In this document: positions 16,531-26,711 of the stretch, piece after piece
Layout: each line of letters opens with the position of its first letter
How positions within the stretch are numbered: position 1 is the stretch's first letter
Assembly (NCBI RefSeq): GCF_004310865.1
Contig: NZ_SIXI01000009.1
Span: 33,987-97,986 of the forward strand
Direction: 5' to 3'
DNA: 64,000 nt
Source: Aquabacterium lacunae
GTDB lineage: Bacteria > Pseudomonadota > Gammaproteobacteria > Burkholderiales > Burkholderiaceae_C
The notes under the pieces: model-generated
What the model was told of the DNA's origin: nothing
Databases searched by the model: none
The model's input: only the letters and a program-made list of their open reading frames with translations
Program-made: the position numbers and the translations under genes

Positions 16531-17555
16531 GCGAGGAGAAATTTGTTCCGTTGGCGGTTTACCTGCAAGACCAGCGCGTCGCCCATGAGACCACAGCGGG
16601 TGGCTGGGTTCGGGGCGTGTATCCGAACGCTATTGAATACACAACTTCGGCCAAGAGTCTCAGGGGAGTGGTATTTTTGATGGGTGGGGTTGGTACAGCA
16701 TCTATTTGCTTTTTTGTAGTTGCTCAGTATTTAGTGGGTATGTATGAAGACGTCAACAGTGCGGGTGGTCTGAACCTTACTTGGTTCGAGTGGTTCGTGG
16801 TTCTTCCCGTTGACGTTATTTTCCTCGCCGTCGGAATCTGGGCACTGCGCCACTTCGCCCGCCTTGAGTTCTTCCTCCCACTCGACCTGCCCATCCTCTT
16901 CGACCGCCAACGCCGCAAGGTCTACCGCTTGGTCGAAGACCTTGCCGACAAGGGCAAACCCAAGCGCCGCGGCCAAGCACTGGTGATCGAGCACGACTGG
17001 GACGACATCGTGGCTGAGCACCATGTGAGCACCAGCACCACCGGCAGCAGCGCGCAGCGCCACCACACACTGGTGCTGATGGTGCGTGACAAGAACCCCG
17101 GTGATTTTCAAGGCCCCATCACCCCGACCAACCTTCCACCTTATGTGGACGGCTTCGCCCTGGGTGACGGCAAAGTGCTCACCGAATTCAGCACCCCGCG
17201 CGTGTGGGAACACGTGCGGCGGTACATGAACGAGAACGGCCCGGCCCTGCCACCGGGCGAGCAACTGGCCGACACCAGCGTGCCCGTGACGTGGTGGGAC
17301 AGCCTGGGCGCGGTCAGCGTGTTCGGCCCGGGCTACATCCAGCGCTGGCGCGAGAGCTGGGGCTGGATGCTGATCGTTCACCTGTTCTCGCCCGTGTTGC
17401 TCCCTCTGGCCCTGATGATGGCCACCACCAACTGGCTGAGCTACAAAACCGCCTACCCGGTGCAGTGGCCGCAGGAGGTGCTGGACAAGGTGGGCCCACC
17501 AGTGCCCCAGACGCAGGAGCGTGCACACAAAAGTGCCGGCAAACGCAGGGCATGA
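16527..17555 (+). CDS. Second membrane immunity protein (DUF6708-like paralogue)
   Basis: This 342-residue protein is a paralogue of the product of 14371-15393. It has two N-terminal membrane segments near 48-70 and 90-112, the same RRKVYRLVEDLADKG and VIEHDWDDIVAEH motifs, and the same C-terminal membrane segment. The membrane-spanning N-terminal part differs clearly between the two, while the last third is almost the same at the DNA level. It is coupled by an ATGA overlap to the orphan effector tail, copying the arrangement of the complete pair upstream. It probably gives resistance to a related effector variant made by competitors or formerly encoded here. Specificity is an inference. Confidence 0.7.
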   Translation: MSEEKFVPLAVYLQDQRVAHETTAGGWVRGVYPNAIEYTTSAKSLRGVVFLMGGVGTASICFFVVAQYLVGMYEDVNSAGGLNLTWFEWFVVLPVDVIFLAVGIWALRHFARLEFFLPLDLPILFDRQRRKVYRLVEDLADKGKPKRRGQALVIEHDWDDIVAEHHVSTSTTGSSAQRHHTLVLMVRDKNPGDFQGPITPTNLPPYVDGFALGDGKVLTEFSTPRVWEHVRRYMNENGPALPPGEQLADTSVPVTWWDSLGAVSVFGPGYIQRWRESWGWMLIVHLFSPVLLPLALMMATTNWLSYKTAYPVQWPQEVLDKVGPPVPQTQERAHKSAGKRRA

Positions 17556-17645
17556 ACCTCCACGATTCGCGGCCGCCCGAAGCAACCCGACGTCTCAAAA
17601 CACCCACGAGCACCTGGCTTCACATCGGCCACGCTGGTGCACAGC

Positions 17646-17674
17646 GGCTCACTCCTCCAGCAGGCTGCGCAGCA
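17646..17674. repeat. 29-bp direct repeat, right copy (authentic dps 3' end)
   Basis: This is the right-hand copy of the repeat at 16225-16253, with 28 of 29 bases identical. It includes the dps stop codon (TCA at 17649-17651 on the plus strand) and its last codons. If the intervening DNA is removed, the channel and dps become convergent neighbours with stop codons only a few bases apart. Confidence 0.85.
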
Positions 17675-18167
17675 TCCAGGCGGTTTTTTCGTGCACGTCG
17701 ATGCGCTGGGTCAGCACATCGGCGGTGGGCTGGTCGTTGGCGGCATCGACCACTGGGAACAGCTTGCGCGCCGTGCGGGCGGTGGCTTCTTGTGCGGCCA
17801 CCAGGTGGCGCACCATGTCAGTGGCCTTGGGGACGCCTTCCACTTCCTTGATGCTGGCCAGTTTCACGAACTGTTTGTAGGTGCCAGGGGCCGGGTGGCC
17901 CAGTGCACGGATGCGCTCGGCGATCACGTCCAAAGCCGCCCACTGTTCGGTGTACTGCGCCATGAACATGGTGTGCAGGCTGTTGAACTGCGGGCCTGTC
18001 ACGTTCCAGTGGAAGTTGTGCGTCATCAGGTACAGGGTGTAGCTGTCGGCCAGCAAGGCGGACAGGCCCTGCGCGATCTGCGCGCGGTCGCTGGCTGAGA
18101 TGCCGATGTCCATGGGCGGCACCTGGGTGACGGCTGCTTCGGCCTTGGCGGCCTTCTTGGCTTTCAT
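17649..18167 (-). CDS. dps: Dps-family DNA-protecting ferritin
   Basis: This 172-residue miniferritin oxidises and stores iron with peroxide and protects DNA under oxidative stress. The ferroxidase-site residues are present in HNFHWNVTGPQFNSLHTMF and ALDVIAERIRALG (the two His, then Asp and Glu). The N-terminus is Lys/Ala-rich (MKAKKAAKAEAA), as in Dps proteins that bind DNA through a basic tail. The ATG at 18167-18165 has AAGGAG five bases upstream; the longer upstream frame lacks support. Its 3' end is duplicated at 16225-16253. Peroxide-linked katG lies 2 kb further on, consistent with a stress cluster. Confidence 0.94.
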   Translation of the reverse strand: MKAKKAAKAEAAVTQVPPMDIGISASDRAQIAQGLSALLADSYTLYLMTHNFHWNVTGPQFNSLHTMFMAQYTEQWAALDVIAERIRALGHPAPGTYKQFVKLASIKEVEGVPKATDMVRHLVAAQEATARTARKLFPVVDAANDQPTADVLTQRIDVHEKTAWMLRSLLEE

Positions 18168-18287
18168 GCGGGCTCCTTGGGGCTGAGAGGACTGAAACAG
18201 TCTAGCCACGGGCGCATGGGTGTGTGTGACAGGGGTTTTGCTCCTGTGCGCGCCCACGCGTGAGGCACCTGCAGCTTGGCCGGCCCG

Positions 18288-19094
18288 TCAAGCCAGCCAG
18301 CCGCCGGCTTTGAGCACCATCATGAGCCCGGCCAGCAAGGCCACACCCTGAAACGCCCGCTGCAACCACGCGGTGGGCAGGCGGTGTGCCACCTGTCGGC
18401 CGGCCAGCAGGGCCAGCACGGCTGCGCCGGCGAACCACAGGGCCAGCCCCGGCTGCACCTGGCCATGAGCCACGGCCCCCACCACGGCGCTGCTGGACAC
18501 CATGGCGATGACGGCCAGCGAGGTGGCCTGGATGCTGGGCAGGCTGAGGTCGCTGTGGCGGCGCAACGCCGGCACGATCACGAAACCGCCTCCCACGCCC
18601 ACCAGGCCACTGAGCAGGCCCGACAGCAAGCCGGTCAGGCCCAGGGCGCGCGCGCAGGGCGAGGTCCAGATCAGGCGGCCATGCTGAGGGTCGGCCACAC
18701 AGGGGGGCTGTGGCTCGGCCGCGTCCAGCGAGGTGTCATGCCCGCCCTGCGACAGGGCCCGCAACGCCAGGCCCATCATCAGCAGGCCAAAGCCCAGGGT
18801 CAGCCACTGGCTGTTCAGGCGGTGCGCCAGGGCCACGCCCACCGGAGCGGCCAGCATGCCCAGGCCACCGATCAGCGCGGCGGCCTTGTAGCGCACGATG
18901 CCCTGGCGCAAGCCCATCACGGCCCCCACGGCGGCGGCGGCGCCCACGGCCAGCAGGGCCAGGGGCGCCGCTTGTTGCAGCGGCAGGTGCAGCACCAGGA
19001 CCAGCAGGGGCACGGCCAGCAGGCCACCGCCAGCGCCGGTCCAGGCCAGCACCAGGCCGATCACGCCCCCGAGCAGCGCCGCCGTGAGTGCCAT
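18288..19094 (-). CDS. TauE/SafE (TSUP) family sulfite/sulfur-compound permease
   Basis: This 268-residue inner-membrane protein of the TSUP family has eight or so hydrophobic helices and two internal repeats. Conserved glycine-rich segments are GGVIGLVLAWTGAGGGLLAVPLLV near the start and GLTGLLSGLLSGLVGVGGGFVIVPAL near residue 150 (described as single motifs). TSUP proteins next to persulfide dioxygenases and DUF2892 proteins usually export sulfite or related anions formed during sulfide detoxification. It starts 7 bp after the DUF2892 gene, so the two are co-transcribed from the promoter in the 19346-19382 palindrome. The exact substrate is inferred. Confidence 0.88.
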   Translation of the reverse strand: MALTAALLGGVIGLVLAWTGAGGGLLAVPLLVLVLHLPLQQAAPLALLAVGAAAAVGAVMGLRQGIVRYKAAALIGGLGMLAAPVGVALAHRLNSQWLTLGFGLLMMGLALRALSQGGHDTSLDAAEPQPPCVADPQHGRLIWTSPCARALGLTGLLSGLLSGLVGVGGGFVIVPALRRHSDLSLPSIQATSLAVIAMVSSSAVVGAVAHGQVQPGLALWFAGAAVLALLAGRQVAHRLPTAWLQRAFQGVALLAGLMMVLKAGGWLA

Positions 19095-19101
19095 GGCCGC
19101 C

Positions 19102-19290
19102 TCAGCGCGCCTTGCACGAAGAAATGCCGAAGGGCAGGTAGGCCGGGCACCAGCCCATCAGGCCGGTGGCCAGAGGCACCACCCCCAGGTAGCCCCAAGG
19201 GCCCACCACGCCGGTGGCCGCCAGGGCCAGAAGGGTCACGCCTGCGCCGATGCGCACCATGCGGTCAATGCCGCCCACGTTCTTGTTCAT
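19102..19290 (-). CDS. DUF2892 small membrane protein (YgaP transmembrane-like)
   Basis: This 62-residue protein has two hydrophobic helices (IGAGVTLLALAATGVVGPWG and a GVVPLATGLMGWCPAYLPFG segment). It begins with MNKNVGGIDRMVRIGAG, which is characteristic of DUF2892 proteins. The family is the membrane part of the rhodanese YgaP and occurs widely beside persulfide and thiosulfate genes. The paired Cys residues in the second half (WCPAYL, ISSCKAR) are typical. An AGGAGA-like ribosome site precedes the ATG. It is the first gene of the minus-strand transcript shared with the TSUP permease and diverges from the MBL-fold hydrolase. Confidence 0.88.
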   Translation of the reverse strand: MNKNVGGIDRMVRIGAGVTLLALAATGVVGPWGYLGVVPLATGLMGWCPAYLPFGISSCKAR

Positions 19291-19345
19291 GTGCCTTCTC
19301 CTGAGTGAAGTGCGTGGCGCCAGCCCGATGCCGAACGCCTGACTT

Positions 19346-19382
19346 CACTTTATTGACAGATAGTTTATTTGTCAATAAAGTG
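19346..19382. promoter_or_regulatory. 37-bp perfect palindrome carrying two superimposed divergent promoters
   Basis: Two perfect 13-base arms (CACTTTATTGACA and its complement) flank an 11-base A/T-rich centre. On the plus strand TTGACA at 19353-19358 and TAAAGT at 19376-19381 are 17 bases apart. On the minus strand the same two elements occur at the mirror positions, again 17 apart. One operator would therefore cover both the MBL-fold gene and the DUF2892-TSUP operon. Such AT-rich palindromes in front of persulfide genes are typical targets of BigR/SqrR-type ArsR repressors; no such regulator is encoded in the window. Confidence 0.8.
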
Positions 19383-19422
19383 TTTGCATGCTTTGTTGAT
19401 CTGTGTCGACCGGAGGCTTTCC

Positions 19423-20292
19423 ATGCGCAGCGCTTCTCCCCGGGTTCAGTCTTTCTTCCACGCCCCCACCTGGACCTTCACCCATGTCGTGTACGACCAG
19501 GCGGGTGGCCATGCCGCCGTGATCGACCCGGTGCTGGATTTCGACCCCAAAAGTGGCCGCACCGGTACGGCCTCGGCCCAGCAGGTGGTCGATTTCATCC
19601 GCCACCAGCAACTCACGGTGCAGTGGGTGCTGGAGACCCACGCCCATGCCGACCACCTGTCGTCGGCGCCCTTCGTGCACGAGCAGGTGGGCGGCACGGT
19701 GGGCATCGGCCATGGCATTGGCCAGGTGCAGCGCACCTTCAAGGCCCTGTTCAACCTGGAGGCGGGCTTTGCGGTCGATGGCTCGCAATTCGGCCACCAG
19801 TTCCGTGACGGCGAGGTGGTACCGCTGGGCAGCTTGCAGATCGAGGTGATGCACGTGCCCGGCCACACCCCGGCCGACGTGGCCTACAAGGTGGGCGACG
19901 CGGTGTTCGTGGGCGACACCCTGTTCCCGCCCGATGTGGGCACGGCCCGCTGCGATTTCCCCGGGGGCAGTGCCCGCGCGCTGTACCGCAGCGTGCAGCG
20001 CCTGCTGGCCTTGCCGCCCGAGACGCGCCTGTTCATGTGCCACGACTACCCGACCACCGACCGCCCGGTGCAGGCCATGAACACGGTGGCCGAGCAGCGC
20101 CGCGCCAACATCCATGTGCACGAGGGCGTGAGCGAGGCCGATTTCGTGGCCCTGCGCGAGGCGCGTGACGCCACGCTGCAGATGCCGCAGCTGATCCTGC
20201 CTTCGATCCAGGTGAACATCCGCGCCGGACACCTGCCGGAACCGGAGGCCAATGGCGTGCGTTACCTGAAGGTGCCCATCAACGCGCTGTGA
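19423..20292 (+). CDS. MBL-fold persulfide dioxygenase-like hydrolase (Blh/ETHE1 type)
   Basis: This 289-residue metallo-beta-lactamase-fold enzyme probably oxidises glutathione persulfide to sulfite. The metal motif is THAHADHLSS near residue 77; further ligands appear in VPGHTPADVAYKVGDAVFVGDTLF and LFMCHDYP. The DVGTARCDFPGGSARALY region is characteristic of the Blh/persulfide dioxygenase subgroup. GGAGG lies about six bases before the ATG at 19423. There is no rhodanese domain, so it is the short form. It diverges from a TSUP/DUF2892 operon, as expected for a sulfide-responsive regulon. General thioesterase activity (glyoxalase II-like) is the main alternative. Confidence 0.88.
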   Translation: MRSASPRVQSFFHAPTWTFTHVVYDQAGGHAAVIDPVLDFDPKSGRTGTASAQQVVDFIRHQQLTVQWVLETHAHADHLSSAPFVHEQVGGTVGIGHGIGQVQRTFKALFNLEAGFAVDGSQFGHQFRDGEVVPLGSLQIEVMHVPGHTPADVAYKVGDAVFVGDTLFPPDVGTARCDFPGGSARALYRSVQRLLALPPETRLFMCHDYPTTDRPVQAMNTVAEQRRANIHVHEGVSEADFVALREARDATLQMPQLILPSIQVNIRAGHLPEPEANGVRYLKVPINAL

Positions 20293-20299
20293 GCCAGCA

Positions 20300-20323
20300 C
20301 CAAGGGGGCCGAAGCCCCCTTGG
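20300..20323. terminator. Bidirectional hairpin between the MBL gene and katG
   Basis: A perfect 10-bp stem (CCAAGGGGGC with its complement) closes on a CGAA loop on the plus strand and TTCG on the minus strand. It lies 7 bp after the MBL-fold stop and 21 bp after the katG stop, between convergent genes. There is no long T-run on either side, so efficiency is uncertain. Confidence 0.6.
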
Positions 20324-20344
20324 ATTGCATGCGCGAGGCCCTGA

Positions 20345-23654
<3,310 letters not shown>

Positions 23655-23674
23655 CACACCCGATTCTGCCTGGG

Positions 23675-24034
23675 TCAGTCCTTCAGTCGCTGGCTCTTGC
23701 GCGTGCGCTCGATGAATTCCGGGGGTTTGGTGCGCACCCATCGCACAAAAGCCGCCACACCCGGGTGCGCCTTCAGCGCTTCGACCGTGCAGTGGTCCCG
23801 GGCCAGTTCGGCTTCGGTCAGCAGGGCATGGATCTGCCGGTGGCAGATGCGGTGCAGCAACGCGGTGTGCCTGCCACCTTTCGAGCGGGGCACCAGGTGG
23901 TGCGCGTCGGCCTGGCTGGGCGGAATGGGCCGCTCGCACAGCGGGCAGATGGGCGTGGCCTGGCGGGCCTGGGCCTGCTGTGCCACGGCGTCCAGCTTGC
24001 TGGCCAGGAGTTGACGTCGGATGCGACCTGCCAT
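23675..24034 (-). CDS. HNH endonuclease-like protein
   Basis: This small protein of about 119 residues has a CPLC zinc knuckle followed by DAHHLVPRSKGGRHTALL and ICHRQIHALL. That is the full HNH/McrA-type layout of Cys pair, HH catalytic motif and a second Cys/His pair. Such proteins are single-domain nucleases of unknown role, often stand-alone housekeeping or defence genes. The start could be ATG 24034 or GTG 24052; no strong ribosome site decides. It lies upstream of the alpha/beta hydrolase on the same strand and diverges from the thioesterase gene. Confidence 0.78.
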   Translation of the reverse strand: MAGRIRRQLLASKLDAVAQQAQARQATPICPLCERPIPPSQADAHHLVPRSKGGRHTALLHRICHRQIHALLTEAELARDHCTVEALKAHPGVAAFVRWVRTKPPEFIERTRKSQRLKD

Positions 24035-24139
24035 GCCGGCATCTTGCCTCACCCTCGGCTGGACAGGTGCACGACAGGGCAGACATCCGTATTAACCCTG
24101 AACTATCATCGGGCGTCAGCAGTTTCCTCACGGCACCCC

Positions 24140-24607
24140 ATGGCCCGCATCCAGTTCCAGCTGCCCGAGCAGTTCCTGTTTTCCACCGACATCCCCATCT
24201 ACATCAGCCACGTGAACCAGGGCGGGCACCTGGACAACGCGCAGTTGCTGAGCCTGGTCTCGGAAGCGCGGCTGCGCTTTTTCCGCTGGCTGGGTTACCG
24301 CGGTGAACTCGACATCGACGGGCAGTCCATCGTGGTGGGCGACATGCTGGCGCAGTACAAGTCGGAAGCCTTCTATGGCGAGACCATGGAGGTGCACATG
24401 GTGCCCGACGACTTCAACAAGTACGGTTTCGACCTCGTGTTCCGCCTGCGGGACAAGGACAGCGGCCGCGAAGTGGCACGTGGCAAGACCGGCGTGGTGT
24501 TCCTGGCGGGTGAGACCAAGAAGGTGGCCCCGCCCCCGGCCAGCTTCATGGAGCGACTGGCTGCGAAGGGCTTCGTGCAGCCACCGGTGCCGGCCGCGCC
24601 ACGCTGA
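24140..24607 (+). CDS. Hotdog-fold acyl-CoA thioesterase
   Basis: This 155-residue protein has the 4HBT/YbgC-like pattern. YISHVNQGGHLDNAQLLSLVSEARLRFF (read as one motif region) contains the Asp/His-like hotdog active-site helix, and further features are VGDMLAQYKSEAFYGETMEV and GREVARGKTGVVFL. It probably hydrolyses acyl-CoA or a related thioester in the cytoplasm. The ATG at 24140 precedes MARIQFQLPEQF; upstream frame extension is unsupported. Its last 62 bases overlap the convergent LpxH-like gene, so the C-terminal Pro/Ala-rich tail is encoded on the strand opposite that gene's own tail. Confidence 0.82.
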   Translation: MARIQFQLPEQFLFSTDIPIYISHVNQGGHLDNAQLLSLVSEARLRFFRWLGYRGELDIDGQSIVVGDMLAQYKSEAFYGETMEVHMVPDDFNKYGFDLVFRLRDKDSGREVARGKTGVVFLAGETKKVAPPPASFMERLAAKGFVQPPVPAAPR

Positions 24608-25361
24608 ACGCCGGCGGGCGCAGGCGCTTGAGCCGCTGGCCCCAGTCGATGATCTCGAGCCGGCCGCACGGGTGTTCCACCAGGGCCGTGAGGCTTTCCA
24701 CCCAGTCGCCGTCGTTGCAGTACAGCACACCGCCGATGTCGCGCATTTCGGCATGGTGGATGTGGCCGCACACCACGCCCTGCACACCCCGGTGCCGGGC
24801 CTCGCGGGCCAGGGCCTCTTCGAAATCGGCCAGGTAGCTCACCGCGCGCTTCACCTTGAGCTTGAGGTGCTTTGAAAGCGACCAGTACGGCAGCCCCAGG
24901 CGCGCACGGGCCTGGTTGAACCAGCGGTTGACCTTCAGCGTGAACTCGTAGGCCACATCGCCCACCAGGGCCAGCCAGCGGGCGCACTGGATCACGCCGT
25001 CGTACAGGTCGCCGTGCGTGACCCACAGGCGCTGGCCGCTGGCTGTGGTGTGGATCCATTCGTCGGCCACCTCGATGCCACCGAAGTTGCTGGCCACGTA
25101 GCGTCGCGCGAACTCGTCGTGGTTGCCCGGGATGAAAATCACACGGGTGCCTTTGCGGGCCTTGCGCAGCAGCTTCTGGACCACATCGTTGTGGCTTTGC
25201 GGCCAGTACCAGGTGCGCCGCAGCTGCCAGCCGTCCACGATGTCGCCCACCAGGTACAAGGTGTCGCAGTCCACCTCGCGCAGGAAATCGAGCAACGCCT
25301 CGGCCTGGCAGTCTCGAGTGCCCAGGTGGATGTCGGAGATCCAGACGGTTCGAACGTGCAT
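24546..25361 (-). CDS. UDP-2,3-diacylglucosamine diphosphatase-like metallophosphoesterase (LpxH-like)
   Basis: This 271-residue calcineurin-fold phosphoesterase has all five metal motifs in order: SDIHLGT, GDIVDGW, GNHDEF, THGDLYD and GHIHHAEM. The sequence type (CDTLYLVGDIVDGWQLRRTW, WPQSHNDVVQKLL) is that of proteins annotated as UDP-2,3-diacylglucosamine diphosphatases. That enzyme acts in lipid A synthesis at the inner-membrane surface. A canonical LpxH may exist elsewhere, so this could be a paralogue with another lipid substrate. AAGGAGG precedes the ATG at 25361-25359. The Pro/Arg-rich C-terminal tail overlaps the thioesterase gene by 62 bp. Two glycosyltransferase genes follow upstream on the same strand. 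Confidence 0.8.
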   Translation of the reverse strand: MHVRTVWISDIHLGTRDCQAEALLDFLREVDCDTLYLVGDIVDGWQLRRTWYWPQSHNDVVQKLLRKARKGTRVIFIPGNHDEFARRYVASNFGGIEVADEWIHTTASGQRLWVTHGDLYDGVIQCARWLALVGDVAYEFTLKVNRWFNQARARLGLPYWSLSKHLKLKVKRAVSYLADFEEALAREARHRGVQGVVCGHIHHAEMRDIGGVLYCNDGDWVESLTALVEHPCGRLEIIDWGQRLKRLRPPAFSVARPAPVAARSPSQPVAP

Positions 25362-25442
25362 GCCAAGCCCTCCTTGCGAACGCAAGAGGGATGCTGGTCA
25401 CCGCAGATGACAAGCGTGCGAAACCGTGCAGTCGGAAGGGCG

Positions 25443-26711
25443 TCAACCGCCTGCGGCCACCCGATCGAGTGCCGCGTCCAGCGGGGCAGGTTGTGTCACC
25501 GGGAGGTCACGCAGGGCCGTGAAGCGAGCCACCGCATCCATGATCGATGCCTCGGTGCGCTCGATGTGGAAGTGGCGTTCGAAACAAGCGCGAGCACGCG
25601 TGCGCATGCTCACCATGTCGGAGGGTGATGTCTCAAGCCATTGACGCAACAAGGCCAAGGTACCGTCAACGGTATCGGGTTGCACCCAGCCCGCCCCACG
25701 GTTGTGGATTTCGCGCCAGATGTTCACTTGATCGGAGACCAACACCGGGACCCCACAAGACAAGGCCTCGGCCACAGCGATGCCAAAGTTCTCCTGGTGC
25801 GAAGGCAGCACGAAGGCATCCGCCACCCTGAACGCGCCCCATTTCAGCTCGCCCTGCAGCATGCCCGTCCAGGTGATGCGATCGGCAAGATCCAGACGAT
25901 CTGCCAGCTGCTTCAACGCATGGCCACAGGGGTTGTCAGCCGGGCCCGCCATGACCAGTCGCGTGTTCGTCAAGGCATCAGGGCGCTCTCGCAACACGCG
26001 CGCCCAGGCATGAAGCAGGAGGTCTGCGCCCTTCTTTTCGTGCATGCGCCCCAGAAAGAGCAGCACCCTCTGGTCTTTCAGTTCAGGGTGACGGGCCAGA
26101 AATGCCGCCCGCTGCTGCTGCGCTTCACCACGCACGCCACGGGTGCCGTAATCGACCACGAACTCACGCGCGTTGTAGAGCCAGAACGACTCACGGGCCC
26201 GCAGGCGCTCTTCTTCGCACGTGAAGAGCACGGCCGCAGCGTCGCGCAGCACCCGGTAGTCGGCCCAAGGCCAGAACAGCCATTTTTTGAGGTGCTTGAG
26301 GGGGTAGTGCCGCTTGAACCAAGGGTCCAGCATGCCGTGTGTGAAAACGAAGTAAGGCAAACCCACTTCGCGCAGCACGCGGGCTGTGCCATGCGCATGG
26401 AACTGCCAGATCCCGTTGATGATGGCCACATCAAATCGCACGGCATGCTGCCTGAGCCACTGCGACAGCCGAGGGGTGTAGCCGTACTGCCCCAGCTTGC
26501 CTGGCCCCAGGGCGTGCACGACAAACGGCGCCTGGGCCACCCAGGGAGCCTGGGGATCATCCAGAGACACCACCTCCAGGGTGTGCCCGCGCAGGCGATA
26601 CACCGAGGCCAGCTGCTTGAGGCCCTCAATGGGCCCGCCTTGCGCAGGGTCAACCGACGCAATGCAATGCAAGAGCCTCAAGGGACGAGCGCGTGCCAGG
26701 CTGGTGGTCAT
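25443..26711 (-). CDS. Glycosyltransferase, GT4-like (GT-B fold)
   Basis: This 422-residue retaining-type glycosyltransferase has an N-terminal acceptor domain (LRLLHCIASVDPAQGGP, FVFTHGMLDPWFKR). Its C-terminal donor domain contains VLLFLGRMHEKKGADLLLHAW and the E-x7-E motif in SHQENFGIAVAEALSCGVPV. It probably adds a sugar to lipopolysaccharide, capsule or another surface glycan; donor and acceptor are unknown. Its ATG at 26711-26709 overlaps the stop of the second glycosyltransferase (ATGA), which indicates they act in the same pathway. No other glycan-cluster genes (Wzx, Wzy, sugar nucleotide enzymes) are next to it. Confidence 0.88.
   Translation of the reverse strand: MTTSLARARPLRLLHCIASVDPAQGGPIEGLKQLASVYRLRGHTLEVVSLDDPQAPWVAQAPFVVHALGPGKLGQYGYTPRLSQWLRQHAVRFDVAIINGIWQFHAHGTARVLREVGLPYFVFTHGMLDPWFKRHYPLKHLKKWLFWPWADYRVLRDAAAVLFTCEEERLRARESFWLYNAREFVVDYGTRGVRGEAQQQRAAFLARHPELKDQRVLLFLGRMHEKKGADLLLHAWARVLRERPDALTNTRLVMAGPADNPCGHALKQLADRLDLADRITWTGMLQGELKWGAFRVADAFVLPSHQENFGIAVAEALSCGVPVLVSDQVNIWREIHNRGAGWVQPDTVDGTLALLRQWLETSPSDMVSMRTRARACFERHFHIERTEASIMDAVARFTALRDLPVTQPAPLDAALDRVAAGG

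Noticed and set aside
16225..17674. The 29-bp repeats as insertion-sequence target duplications
   Set aside because: Target duplications are normally much shorter, no transposase or inverted terminal repeats are present, and one copy is coding dps sequence. A recombination scar is the better reading.
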